A stretch of DNA of 64,000 nt. Source: Pengzhenrongella frigida (lineage in GTDB: Bacteria; Actinomycetota; Actinomycetes; Actinomycetales; Cellulomonadaceae). A model generated the notes under the pieces. It searched no databases, had not been told where the DNA came from, and saw only the letters and a list, made by a program, of their open reading frames with translations. The translations under genes were made by a program, and so were the position numbers. Below are positions 52,639 to 63,972 of this stretch, piece after piece (position 1 is the first letter of the stretch; every line of letters starts with the position of its first letter). The stretch is from assembly GCF_004168625.1 (NCBI RefSeq), contig NZ_SDWW01000011.1, positions 1 to 64,000 of the forward strand, given 5' to 3'.

Positions 52639-54698
52639 AGACTGACCTCCTTCATAATTGACGCAAATAGGTCAGGGCGGATGCGCGACGGCGACCTCAA
52701 CTGCAGACTGTGGCCGAGCCCCTCGGCGAACCGTCGGAGATTGCGGAGTGGAAGCGGTCGAGGGAATACTTCGGTATTGACGACTCGGAGAGCGCGGACC
52801 TGTCCGCGGCCGTCCGCAACACTCCTCACGTCGCCCCGCGTGTAGACGCCGAGGCGGCGGAAGTCTCGGAACACAGTCTCCCATGGACCGTCCACGACCT
52901 CGATGAGCTCACTCCGTCCCATCACGACACCCTCGCGTGCCCCACTGACATACCAGAGCACTCGGGACGGTCCTGCTTCACCTGATCGCCCCCCGCGGTA
53001 GTAGACGTGCTCGACGCTGATTCCGAGTCCGTCGCGCCGGGCGAGAAGTTCTTGGGGGTAGCCAAAGAGCTGCGCAGAGAACTGAGGGCGAATCGGCACC
53101 AACCACGAGTCCACAGGTGCGTCGACGATGCACATCGGGCGGAGTTGGCGCTCGAGGCTGAGTGCTGCTCGCGCTGATGGCTCGGACGCGAGCCTGCGCG
53201 CAGACTTCAGCCAGGAGTCCGCTTCGTCGCCTGAAATGCTCGGATCCGAAACCGCTCCCGTCACGACAGCTTCAAGTTCGTTGAGCGTGCATAGCCGAGG
53301 GACAGATATTGCCAGGGCCCCTGCGGCGTTCATTTGGAACCCGTCACGGAGGAGCGCATCGATAAGCACGGGGTGGGCATGGGGGTCAGTGATCCGGATG
53401 GCGCGAGCACCGGCGTCGGAAGCGCAAGTTCTAAGGAGGCTGGCCATCTGTGCTGCGAGCGTGGCCTGGAGAGCGGTCTGATTCATTCGTGCCACGGGAA
53501 CGGAAAGCACATCGCCCAAAGGAAGGGTTCCCAGGAGTGCAATTGGGGTGCCTGTTGGATCCGCGAGGAGGAGCCTTGACGATGACGGGCGAGTTCCTGC
53601 GAGTGCGCGCAGGCGCTGCTCGTAATCGCGCAGTCTCTCGCCGCTGGCGTAACTGAAAAACTCGCGCAGTTGGCTGTCGTCCCCTGTCCCTGCCTCTTTC
53701 AAGCTATATCCCGTCCCAAGGAGCGCCGCCGGCCTATAGGCGGAAACCGCCTCGGACTCGTCGATGTGGGCGACGAGTTCCTCAGGACTGACGACGTCAA
53801 CCCCTATGTCAGCCGCTGCGACAGAGCGGAGGTGCCGAAGGACCGGATTGTCGCGGGTCACGACAGTCGAAACGCCCGCGGCTGATGCGTACGCAATGTG
53901 ATTGAGGTCACTCTGGTCCTGCGTGCTAGCGGGTTCCTTGCCAAGTGATCTGACGAACACCTCGCGGATACTCTCAAATCGGTCGGCATGCACGGGAAGG
54001 CGCGGGTACTGGCTCGCGATGATGTTCCTCAGCCGGCGCCGCTCCGCCGGGTCTGCAACACGGGCCATCTCGTTGTACATCTCGGGTGTGACGAGGAGTT
54101 CGATGCGGTCTCCGAGCACCTCAAGAAGTAGTCGTCTCGTGGATGGCGACAGCGAACCGGGCTTCGCGCCGTGAAGGTCGATGAACACGTTTGCATCCAT
54201 CACGACGGGGAACGCTGACGGCGGGGGGCCGCTCCATGTCATGAGGTCAGCGTGCCCGTGGTCCCGCCACCAGTAGGTCAGTAGGTGTGCCTCCTGGCTA
54301 CGGCCGACGAGACTTCCCAACGCAACAAAGCCTAAACGGGGCCAGAACGGATCGGCGGGGAAGTCTGGCCGGCACTTCGCTCCGATTCCGCGTCGGTCAG
54401 GGAACTTCTCTGAGAGTCGCCCAACGATTGATCGGGCGATCTGTTGGCCCCGCGCTTCGGGACGAACGACAAGATGAGCAAGGACAACTTCATTGCGCGG
54501 CGTGCGGTAGGCCGCATAGCCCTGGGCGACGCTCGGCTCGGCCGGATCGATCGCGACAAGGATGTGCCCGGCAGCGGCATACTCACGCCAGGCATCGAAG
54601 GTCAGTTGGCCCAGATACTTGCGGTTCCGATCGCCGAGCTCCTGCGCTGCCAAGAAGAGCGGATCCTCGGGTCCTGGTTCCCTGAACTCGATATTCAC
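52635..54698 (-). CDS. GNAT–PIN multidomain protein
   Basis: The GTG at 54698, with AGGGGGA upstream, gives 687 residues. An earlier GTG at 54758 adds 20. Domains in order: GNAT acetyltransferase (~5-140, VVLAHLVVRPEARGQQIARSIV); PIN nuclease (~163-300, VVMDANVFIDLHG, PEMYNEM, DLNHIAYASA, TRDN, so all acidic positions are present); a second GNAT-like part (~330-460); and a C-terminal PUA-like part (LWYVSGAREGVVMGRSELIEV). PIN domains usually cut RNA. Coupled with the ASCH gene, it suggests an RNA-targeting toxin or defence unit. Confidence 0.75.
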   Translation of the reverse strand: MNIEFREPGPEDPLFLAAQELGDRNRKYLGQLTFDAWREYAAAGHILVAIDPAEPSVAQGYAAYRTPRNEVVLAHLVVRPEARGQQIARSIVGRLSEKFPDRRGIGAKCRPDFPADPFWPRLGFVALGSLVGRSQEAHLLTYWWRDHGHADLMTWSGPPPSAFPVVMDANVFIDLHGAKPGSLSPSTRRLLLEVLGDRIELLVTPEMYNEMARVADPAERRRLRNIIASQYPRLPVHADRFESIREVFVRSLGKEPASTQDQSDLNHIAYASAAGVSTVVTRDNPVLRHLRSVAAADIGVDVVSPEELVAHIDESEAVSAYRPAALLGTGYSLKEAGTGDDSQLREFFSYASGERLRDYEQRLRALAGTRPSSSRLLLADPTGTPIALLGTLPLGDVLSVPVARMNQTALQATLAAQMASLLRTCASDAGARAIRITDPHAHPVLIDALLRDGFQMNAAGALAISVPRLCTLNELEAVVTGAVSDPSISGDEADSWLKSARRLASEPSARAALSLERQLRPMCIVDAPVDSWLVPIRPQFSAQLFGYPQELLARRDGLGISVEHVYYRGGRSGEAGPSRVLWYVSGAREGVVMGRSELIEVVDGPWETVFRDFRRLGVYTRGDVRSVADGRGQVRALRVVNTEVFPRPLPLRNLRRFAEGLGHSLQLRSPSRIRPDLFASIMKEVSL

Positions 54699-55117
54699 AC
54701 GAAGTCCCCCTGTGTCGGCGTCAAGCCTCGGAGCGGCGTCACGCCATGACTCTTTCACTAGTCAGCGCGCCTGCTCGAAAGGGCACGCAGTTGTGCGCCC
54801 TTGGAGAGGGGCTCTTACCGGCCAACCCCATGTCTCGAACCAGGACCTCGTCGGTCGCGACTGCTCTGGCCAGTTAGCGGTTCATTCCGCTCGAAGGACA
54901 GACGGGCGCAATCTAGTTGGTGCGAAGCGGGGGAGTCGGCCACGTCGTTGAGGAACGCGTAGAAGGCCCGAAATCCCTGGCGATGGCCGGCGCCGGGCAG
55001 CACGTAGTCCTGCCGGGCAGGCCGAATTTGCCTTGTAGCCACTCACCTGTACCCGTCAGCGGGCGCGTTAGTGGATCAATCGCCAGCCGCCGACGGGCGC
55101 CAAGGCGCAATGTCGTG
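54699..55117. other. Right edge of the accessory island
   Basis: About 420 bp. On the minus strand around 54913-55080 two adjacent frames carry protein-like sequence: GEWLQGKFGLPGR in one, then QDYVLPGAGHRQGFRAFYAFLNDV in the next. This hints at a frameshifted gene remnant. No tRNA or obvious direct repeat marks an attachment site. Confidence 0.5.
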
Positions 55118-55996
55118 TTACCGCCGCAGGTGGGCCCATTCCTGCGGATTGAGGTCCAGCCACGTGGCGAAGGACTCCGGCTCGCGGTTCGTCAGGATGC
55201 GGACCGTGGGGGAGACCGCCGCGAGGTCGCCGGCGGCGATCGCCGTGTACGACGTGACCCAGCCGTCGACCTCGAACAGTGGGGCGTCATAGTCGGCCCG
55301 GGACGCGTACGCCTCCGGGATCGTCTCGGGCACGTAGGTGATCTGGCGGCCGGTCGCGCGGGTGAGGTGGGCGGCGAACTCGGTCATCGACAGGGCCTCG
55401 GGGCCGGTCACGTCGTAGGTCGCGCCGTCGTGGACGTGCTCGCGCTCGTCGAGCAGGACGGCGGTGGCGACGTCGGCGATGTCGTCGTGCGCGACGGCGG
55501 CCGCGCGGCCGTCACCGGCGGGGCCGCGGATCACACCGTCGGCCCCGACGAGGTGCGGCATCATCGCGAAGTAGAGGTTGTCGCGCAGGAAGGTGAAGCG
55601 CAGGCCGGTCGACCGGATGTACTCCTCGGTCGCCCAGTGGTCGCGGGCGAACGTGAAGGTCGCCTTCGGCCCGGCGCCGAGGAAGGACACGTAGACGATC
55701 CGGCTCACGCCCGCGTGCACGGCGGCGTCGATCGCGGACCGGTGCTCGGCGACGCGGTCGGCCGACTCCCGCCCGGAGACCAGGAACAGCGTGTCCGCGC
55801 CCTCGAGTGCCGACCGCATCCCGGCGCCGTCGGTGTAGCCCTGCGCAACGGCGACCGACGCACCGGCAAGCTCCGGCGCGCGGGCCGGGTCGCGCACGAT
55901 CAGGCGCTGCGCGGCGCCCGCGGCGGCGAGCCGGAACGCAAGTCGCCCGCCCAGCTGGCCGGTCGCGCCGGTGACGGCGATCAGGGGAGTGGTCAT
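55118..55996 (-). CDS. NmrA-like SDR family NAD(P)-binding protein
   Basis: This 292-residue protein has an N-terminal ITGATGQLGGRLAF-type glycine motif (VTGATGQLGGRLAFRL), IVRDPARAPEL, GADTLFLVSGRE and a later YDVTGPEALSMTEFAAHL. It resembles atypical short-chain reductases such as NmrA and QorB. Members sense or reduce with NAD(P)H. The frame is open upstream, but the ATG at 55996 gives the typical N-terminus MTTPLIAVTGATG. High GC resumes here. It is divergent from the phosphatase. Confidence 0.85.
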   Translation of the reverse strand: MTTPLIAVTGATGQLGGRLAFRLAAAGAAQRLIVRDPARAPELAGASVAVAQGYTDGAGMRSALEGADTLFLVSGRESADRVAEHRSAIDAAVHAGVSRIVYVSFLGAGPKATFTFARDHWATEEYIRSTGLRFTFLRDNLYFAMMPHLVGADGVIRGPAGDGRAAAVAHDDIADVATAVLLDEREHVHDGATYDVTGPEALSMTEFAAHLTRATGRQITYVPETIPEAYASRADYDAPLFEVDGWVTSYTAIAAGDLAAVSPTVRILTNREPESFATWLDLNPQEWAHLRR

Positions 55997-56033
55997 GTCT
56001 TCGAACCTATTCCCGTTCGGCGAGAATGAGCCG

Positions 56034-56567
56034 ATGGACGACGTCTTCCGCGTGATGACCGTGTGCACCGGCAACATCTGTCGATCGCCGATGGCGGAGG
56101 TGGTGCTCCGGGACCGGTTCGAGGCCGCCGGGCTGGGGGAGCGGGTCGTGGTCGACTCGACCGGGATCAGCGCCGAGGAGCACGGCAACCCGATCGACCC
56201 CCGGGCGCGCGCCGTGCTGGCCGCGCGCGGCTACCCGGTGCCGGTGCGCGAGGCCCGCGAGGTCCGGGCGATCGACCTGGTGGCGTCCGACCTCGTGCTG
56301 GCGATGACGGAGGTGCACGCCCACGCCCTGCGGCGCCTGGCCGGGGCCGACGACGTCGTCGCGGGCCGGGTCGTGATGTTCCGGGCCTTCGATCCGGCCG
56401 CGCCGCGGATCGCCCCGGGCGGTCGGGAGTACGTGCTGGACGTGGACGATCCCTGGTACGGCGGTCCGGACGACTTCGAGGACTGCCTCACGCAGGTCGA
56501 GGCCGCCGCGGACGGCGTCGTCGCCCGGGTGCGGCTCGCCCTGGCCGAGCACGACTCGGGGACCTGA
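56034..56567 (+). CDS. Low-molecular-weight protein-tyrosine phosphatase
   Basis: This 177-residue protein has the P-loop CTGNICRS (Cys11, Arg17) close to the N-terminus and the acid DPW motif in VDDPWYGG near residue 138. Members remove phosphate from tyrosine or, in related forms, from low-phosphorylated arginine. ATG 56034 is chosen over the longer frame from 55971 because the family starts a few residues before the P-loop. It converges on corA. Confidence 0.9.
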   Translation: MDDVFRVMTVCTGNICRSPMAEVVLRDRFEAAGLGERVVVDSTGISAEEHGNPIDPRARAVLAARGYPVPVREAREVRAIDLVASDLVLAMTEVHAHALRRLAGADDVVAGRVVMFRAFDPAAPRIAPGGREYVLDVDDPWYGGPDDFEDCLTQVEAAADGVVARVRLALAEHDSGT

Positions 56568-56592
56568 ACCCGCGCCGTCGGGCAGGAAGCGG

Positions 56593-57585
56593 CTAGAGCC
56601 AGTCGTTGCGACGGAACAGGGCGTGCAGGCCGACGCAGATCGCGGCGATGACCGCGATCACCACGAAGTAGCCGTACCGCATGCTCAGCTCGGGCATGTA
56701 CTCGAAGTTCATCCCGTAGATCCCCGCGATCGCGGTCGGCACCAGCGCGATCGCCGCCCACGAGGAGATCTTGCGCATGTCCTCGTTCTGGCGCACGGTC
56801 ACGCGGCTCTGCTCGACGGTGACCTGAGCGAGGTTGGCGGCGAGCACGTTGGTCAGCAGGTGGTCGTAGGCCTCGATCGCGTCGGCGGCGCGCAGCAGGT
56901 GGTCGTGCACGTCGCGGAAGTACGGCTGGGCGGCCGCGCCGACCCACGGCACCTCGCCGGCCACCAGCCGCTGGAGCGGGACGGCGAGCGGGACGACCGC
57001 GCGGCGGAACTCCAGGACCTCGCTCTTGAGCTTGTAGATGCGCTCGGAGTGCTCGCCGCCGGCGTCCCCGAAGACCTGCTCCTCGATCTCGTCGATGTCG
57101 ATACCGATCGCCTCGACCACGTCGAGGTAGCCGTCGACGGCGAGGTCGAGCGCGCGGTACAGCACGGCGGCCGGGCCGTGGGCGAGCAGAGCAGGGCTCG
57201 TGTTGAGCTCGGCCCGGACCGCGGCGGGCACGTCCGACACACCGTGGCGCACGGTGATGACGAAGTGCTCGCCGAGGAAGATCGCGAGCTCGCTGATCTC
57301 GACGACCTCCTCGTGGTCGACGTACCGCCCGGGTTTCACGACGGCGAACGTCACGTCGCCGTAGCGCTCGAGCTTGGGGCGCTGGTGGGCGCGGACGGCG
57401 TCGTCGACGGCCAGCGTGGGCAGCGTGAAGTCCTCGGAGATCTCCGCGAACTCGGCCGCCGTCGGCTCGAACAGGCCGATCCACACGAACCCGCCCCCGG
57501 CGCGCGCCTCGCGCAGCGCGGCCGTGATGTCCGTCCGGGCATGCCGGGTCTGTCCCTTGACGTACAGCGCGCAGTCGACGATCAC
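56593..57585 (-). CDS. corA: CorA family magnesium/divalent cation transporter
   Basis: This 330-residue protein has a large cytoplasmic alpha/beta domain and two C-terminal membrane segments. The first ends in the universal GMNFEYMPE (near residue 291), which forms the selectivity loop. The second ends FRRNDWL. CorA pentamers take up Mg2+ (and Co2+/Ni2+). It starts only 28 bp from the divergent aminotransferase gene. Confidence 0.95.
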   Translation of the reverse strand: MIVDCALYVKGQTRHARTDITAALREARAGGGFVWIGLFEPTAAEFAEISEDFTLPTLAVDDAVRAHQRPKLERYGDVTFAVVKPGRYVDHEEVVEISELAIFLGEHFVITVRHGVSDVPAAVRAELNTSPALLAHGPAAVLYRALDLAVDGYLDVVEAIGIDIDEIEEQVFGDAGGEHSERIYKLKSEVLEFRRAVVPLAVPLQRLVAGEVPWVGAAAQPYFRDVHDHLLRAADAIEAYDHLLTNVLAANLAQVTVEQSRVTVRQNEDMRKISSWAAIALVPTAIAGIYGMNFEYMPELSMRYGYFVVIAVIAAICVGLHALFRRNDWL

Positions 57586-57613
57586 TCGCCGAGGCTATCC
57601 GCGAGGGACGAGG

Positions 57614-58819
57614 ATGGCGGACATGAAGGTCTCGCGCCGCGCCCAGGTCCCCCCGTTCGCCGTGATGGAGATCATCGCGGCCGCCAACGCCCGTAAGGCC
57701 GCCGGGCAGTCGGTGCTCAACCTCTGCGCGGGCGAGCCGGCCACCGGCGCCTCCGACGTGGTGCGCGACCTGGCCGTGCAGCTGCTGGCGGACGGGAACC
57801 TCGGCTACACCGAGTCCCTCGGCGCCCCACCGATGCGCCGCGCCATCGCCGAGCACTACCGGCGCTGGTACGACGTCGAGATCGACCCCGCGCAGGTGGC
57901 GGTGACGACCGGCTCGTCGGGGGCGTTCATGCTCGCGTTCCTCGCGGCCTTCGACGTCGGCGACCGGGTGGCGCTCGCGCGGCCCGGGTACCCGGCCTAC
58001 AAGAACATCCTGCGGGCGCTGGGCTGCGAGGTCGTCGAGCTCGCGTGCGGGCCCGAGACCCGGTACCAGCCGACGCTCGCCCAGCTCGAGGCGATGGACC
58101 CCCCGCCCGACGGCCTGATGATCGCGAGCCCGGCCAACCCGACCGGCACGATGATCCGCGCCGAGGAGCTCGCGGCCCTCGCGCAGTGGTGCGCGAGCCA
58201 CGGCGTGCGGCTGATCAGCGACGAGATCTACCACGGCATCACCTACGGCGGTCCGGGCGGCGTGGTCGGCGCGACCCCGGGGCGCGGCGCCGGGGCGACC
58301 ACCGCGGCCGGCTACCTGGACCAGGGCGCCGTCGTCGTGAACTCCTTCTCCAAGTACTGGGCGATGACCGGCTGGCGGCTCGGCTGGCTGCTGCTGCCGA
58401 CCGACCTGGTCGCGCCGGTCGACGCGCTCGCGGGCAACGTGTCGCTGTGTCCGCCGGCGCTCGCCCAGCACGCCGGGGTCGCCGCGTTCAGCGCGGCGGG
58501 GTATGCCGCAGCCGAGGCGAACGTCGCGCGGTACGCGGCCTGCCGCGACCTGCTGCTCGCGCGGCTGCCCGAGCTCGGCTGGACCCGGGTCGCGCCGGCC
58601 GACGGCGCGTTCTACCTCTACGCGGACATCTCCGCCTCGGGGATGGACTCCATCACGTGGTGCGCCCGCCTGCTCGACGAGGCGGGGGTCGCGTTGACCC
58701 CCGGCACGGACTTCGACGCGGTCGACGGCGGGTCGTGGGTGCGGCTGTCGTTCGCGTCGTCGGTCGAGGTGGTCGGCGCCGCCGTCGACCGGATCGTGGC
58801 CTGGCAGCGCACCCTCTGA
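57614..58819 (+). CDS. PLP-dependent aminotransferase (class I)
   Basis: This 401-residue protein has VTTGSSGAFMLAFLAAFD, ASPANPTGTM, LISDEIYHGITY and NSFSKYWAMTGWRLGW with the PLP lysine, the class I fold of aspartate/aromatic aminotransferases. The substrate is unknown. ATG 57614 and ATG 57623 are both possible starts; neither has a standout ribosome-binding site. It is divergent from corA. Confidence 0.85.
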   Translation: MADMKVSRRAQVPPFAVMEIIAAANARKAAGQSVLNLCAGEPATGASDVVRDLAVQLLADGNLGYTESLGAPPMRRAIAEHYRRWYDVEIDPAQVAVTTGSSGAFMLAFLAAFDVGDRVALARPGYPAYKNILRALGCEVVELACGPETRYQPTLAQLEAMDPPPDGLMIASPANPTGTMIRAEELAALAQWCASHGVRLISDEIYHGITYGGPGGVVGATPGRGAGATTAAGYLDQGAVVVNSFSKYWAMTGWRLGWLLLPTDLVAPVDALAGNVSLCPPALAQHAGVAAFSAAGYAAAEANVARYAACRDLLLARLPELGWTRVAPADGAFYLYADISASGMDSITWCARLLDEAGVALTPGTDFDAVDGGSWVRLSFASSVEVVGAAVDRIVAWQRTL

Positions 58820-58938
58820 CGAAGGTGACAACGCACACCGGGGCCGACGATCGCGGCACGGAACCGGGGCGCGGGTCGTTGTGGGGGGAACGGGCCGGGC
58901 TGCCGCCCCCCTGACCGCGACGAGAGGCCCCCCCCCGC

Positions 58939-59298
58939 ATGTTGTGTCCCGTGGATACCGACGTCGAGCTGGTGATGTCCGAACGCCAGGGCGTCGAGAT
59001 CGACTACTGCCCGAAGTGCCGCGGGGTCTGGCTCGACCGCGGCGAGCTCGACAAGATCCTCGACCGGGCGGCCCCCGACGCCGCGCCGGCCGCGCCCGCC
59101 GCACCGGCTGCGACCGTCCCGGCCGCCGCCGCACCGCCGCGGTACGCCGAGCCCCGGTACGCCGACCCGCGGTACGACCGTGGGCGTGACGAACGTGGGC
59201 GGGACGACCACCGCGACGATCGTGGGCGGGACGACCGGTCGTACGGCGACAAGAAGAAGCGCAAGGGCTCGTGGCTCGGGGACATCCTCGACTTCTGA
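58939..59298 (+). CDS. TFIIB-type zinc-ribbon protein
   Basis: This 119-residue protein starts MLCPVDTDVELVMSERQGVEIDYCPKCRGVWLDRGELDKIL: a single zinc ribbon (CP…CPKC) of the zf-TFIIB family. A flexible Ala/Pro and Arg/Asp-rich repeat region (DRGRDERGRDDHRDDRGRDD) follows, and a conserved tail KKRKGSWLGDILDF. The role is unknown. A run of nine C bases lies just before the ATG, between GAGAGG and the start. Confidence 0.82.
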   Translation: MLCPVDTDVELVMSERQGVEIDYCPKCRGVWLDRGELDKILDRAAPDAAPAAPAAPAATVPAAAAPPRYAEPRYADPRYDRGRDERGRDDHRDDRGRDDRSYGDKKKRKGSWLGDILDF

Positions 59299-59400
59299 GC
59301 GACCGGGGGTGGCCGCGGGCTGACATCGCGCACGGGGCCGGGGTCGCGGCCAGTACTCTGACGTCACCATCACAACCGAATATCTGCTGCTCGAGCTGCG

Positions 59401-59683
59401 GCGGGAGAGTCCTCCCGCGCGTCGCCGGACGTTCGCCCTGATCAGGTCCCTGATCACGGCCCTCCGGCGGCACCGGCGAGGCGCCGAAGGAGCAACCCTC
59501 CCCGGGAATCTCTCAGGCCCCCGTACCGCCATGGCTAGGCAACTCTGGAAAGCGGCCCCGCATCCAACGGGGCCCACCGACGGTGCAAGCCGGCGCGCCC
59601 CGAGCCTCGATCCCGAGGCGCTGGCGGACCGGCAAAACTCTCAGGTCGACGGCTGACGCCGCCGGATGACAGAGCGGGGAGGC
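59401..59683 (+). promoter_or_regulatory. Tandem glycine riboswitch
   Basis: Two consecutive glycine aptamers are visible. The first has GCGGGAGAG…GGCGCCGAAGGAGCAA…AATCTCTCAGG…ACCGCCATGGCTAGG…AACTCTGGAAAG. The second has GGCGGACCGGCAAAACTCTCAGG…GGATGACAGAGCGGGGAGG. It sits in the leader of gcvP. Glycine binding should switch the glycine-cleavage operon on, as for known tandem glycine riboswitches. Confidence 0.93.
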
Positions 59684-59732
59684 CACCCGTCTGCTTTCCG
59701 GCGCCCGCCGGACGTCCACCCGGAGCCGCACC

Positions 59733-62702
<2,970 letters not shown>

Positions 62703-62745
62703 CCCCGCCCCGACCCACCCGCGAACCGCTGTGAGAGAGATGCTG

Positions 62746-63888
62746 ATGGCCGAGATTCTGAGTCCGTTGGATGCCGTGCACGTCGCCCTCGGGGCCGTGA
62801 TGGTGCCGTTCGCCGGGTGGAGCATGCCGTTGCGGTACACCTCCGACCTCGCCGAGCACGTTGCGGTCCGCGCGGCGGCGGGGATCTTCGACCTGTCGCA
62901 CATGGGCGAGATCCGGGTCACCGGGGCCCAGGCCGGGGCCGCGCTGGACTACGCGCTGGTCGGCAACCTGTCGGCCCTCGCGGTCGGCCGGGCGCGCTAC
63001 ACGATGATCTGCGCGCCGGACGGCGGCGTCGTCGACGACCTGGTCGTGTATCGCACGGCCGACGACGAGTACCTCGTGGTGGCGAACGCCTCCAACCACG
63101 ACGTGGTGCTGGCCGAGCTCGGCCCGCGCTGCGCCGGCTTCGACGCCGCGGTCACCGACGAGTCGGCCCAGACGGCGCTCATCGCGGTGCAGGGTCCGCG
63201 GGCCCAGGAGATCGTCACCTCGGTCGTCGCACCGCAGGACGTCACGGCGGTCGCCGAGCTGAAGTACTACACCGGGCTGCCCGCCACGGTCGCCGGGATC
63301 CCCGCGCTGGTCGCCCGGACCGGGTACACCGGCGAGGACGGCTACGAGCTGTTCGTGCCCGCCGAGTCCGCCCCGGCGCTGTGGGCCGCGCTGACCGCCG
63401 CGGGCGAGCCGTTCGGCCTGGTGCCGGCGGGGCTGTCGGCGCGAGACAGCCTGCGGCTCGAGGCCGGGATGCCGCTGTACGGCAACGAGCTGGACCGGAC
63501 CACGACCCCGTACGACGCCGGGCTCGGCCGGGTGGTCAAGCTCGACAAGACCGACGCCGACGGTGCCCCGCTCGACTTCGTCGGCCGGGGTCCGCTCGAC
63601 GCGCGCAAGCACTCCGAGCCGTCCCGCGTCCTGGTGGGCCTCGAGGGGCTCGGACGGCGCGCGGCCCGGCACGGGTACGCGGTGCTGCGCTCGGCCGAGG
63701 CGGCGGACGCCGTCGTCGGGCACATCACGTCGGGCGCGCCGTCCCCCACGCTCGGCCACCCGATCGCGATGGCCTACGTCACGCCCGAGGTCAGCGCCGT
63801 CGGCACCGAGCTCGCCGTCGACGTCCGCGGCCGTGCCGAACCCGTGCGCGTGGTGGCGCTCCCGTTCTACCGTCGACCCGCCCGCTAG
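62746..63888 (+). CDS. gcvT: Aminomethyltransferase, T protein of the glycine cleavage system
   Basis: The protein starts MAEILSPLDAVHVALGAVMVPFAGWSMPLRY and has GIFDLSHMGEI, RTGYTGEDGYELFVP, and ARDSLRLEAGMPLYGNEL, typical of GcvT. It releases ammonia and forms methylene-tetrahydrofolate from the H-protein intermediate. GAGAGAG 6 bases before ATG 62746 favours this start (380 residues) over GTG 62731. It lies 43 bp after gcvP. Confidence 0.95.
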   Translation: MAEILSPLDAVHVALGAVMVPFAGWSMPLRYTSDLAEHVAVRAAAGIFDLSHMGEIRVTGAQAGAALDYALVGNLSALAVGRARYTMICAPDGGVVDDLVVYRTADDEYLVVANASNHDVVLAELGPRCAGFDAAVTDESAQTALIAVQGPRAQEIVTSVVAPQDVTAVAELKYYTGLPATVAGIPALVARTGYTGEDGYELFVPAESAPALWAALTAAGEPFGLVPAGLSARDSLRLEAGMPLYGNELDRTTTPYDAGLGRVVKLDKTDADGAPLDFVGRGPLDARKHSEPSRVLVGLEGLGRRAARHGYAVLRSAEAADAVVGHITSGAPSPTLGHPIAMAYVTPEVSAVGTELAVDVRGRAEPVRVVALPFYRRPAR

Positions 63889-63900
63889 GCCCGATTCTCC

Positions 63901-63933
63901 GAGGGATCCGCGCGCCACACGCGCAGATCCCTC
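63901..63933 (+). terminator. Hairpin between gcvT and the next gene
   Basis: GAGGGATC plus GCGCG (63901-63914) pair with CGCGC plus GATCCCTC (63920-63933), one mismatch, CCACA loop. It lies in the middle of the operon, so it may be a partial terminator or processing site that lowers expression of the next gene. Confidence 0.65.
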
Positions 63934-63972
63934 TGGAAACCGCATCAGAACCGCAACCCGAGGAGACCTGAC

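Noticed and set aside
49039-55117. Attachment sites or an integrase flanking the island
   Set aside because: I compared the edges by eye and found no convincing direct repeat, tRNA end or recombinase gene.
56231-59473. A 1080-codon open frame on the minus strand
   Set aside because: It runs antisense through the phosphatase, aminotransferase and zinc-ribbon genes and across corA in another frame. The Arg/Pro/Gly-rich product is a high-GC shadow.
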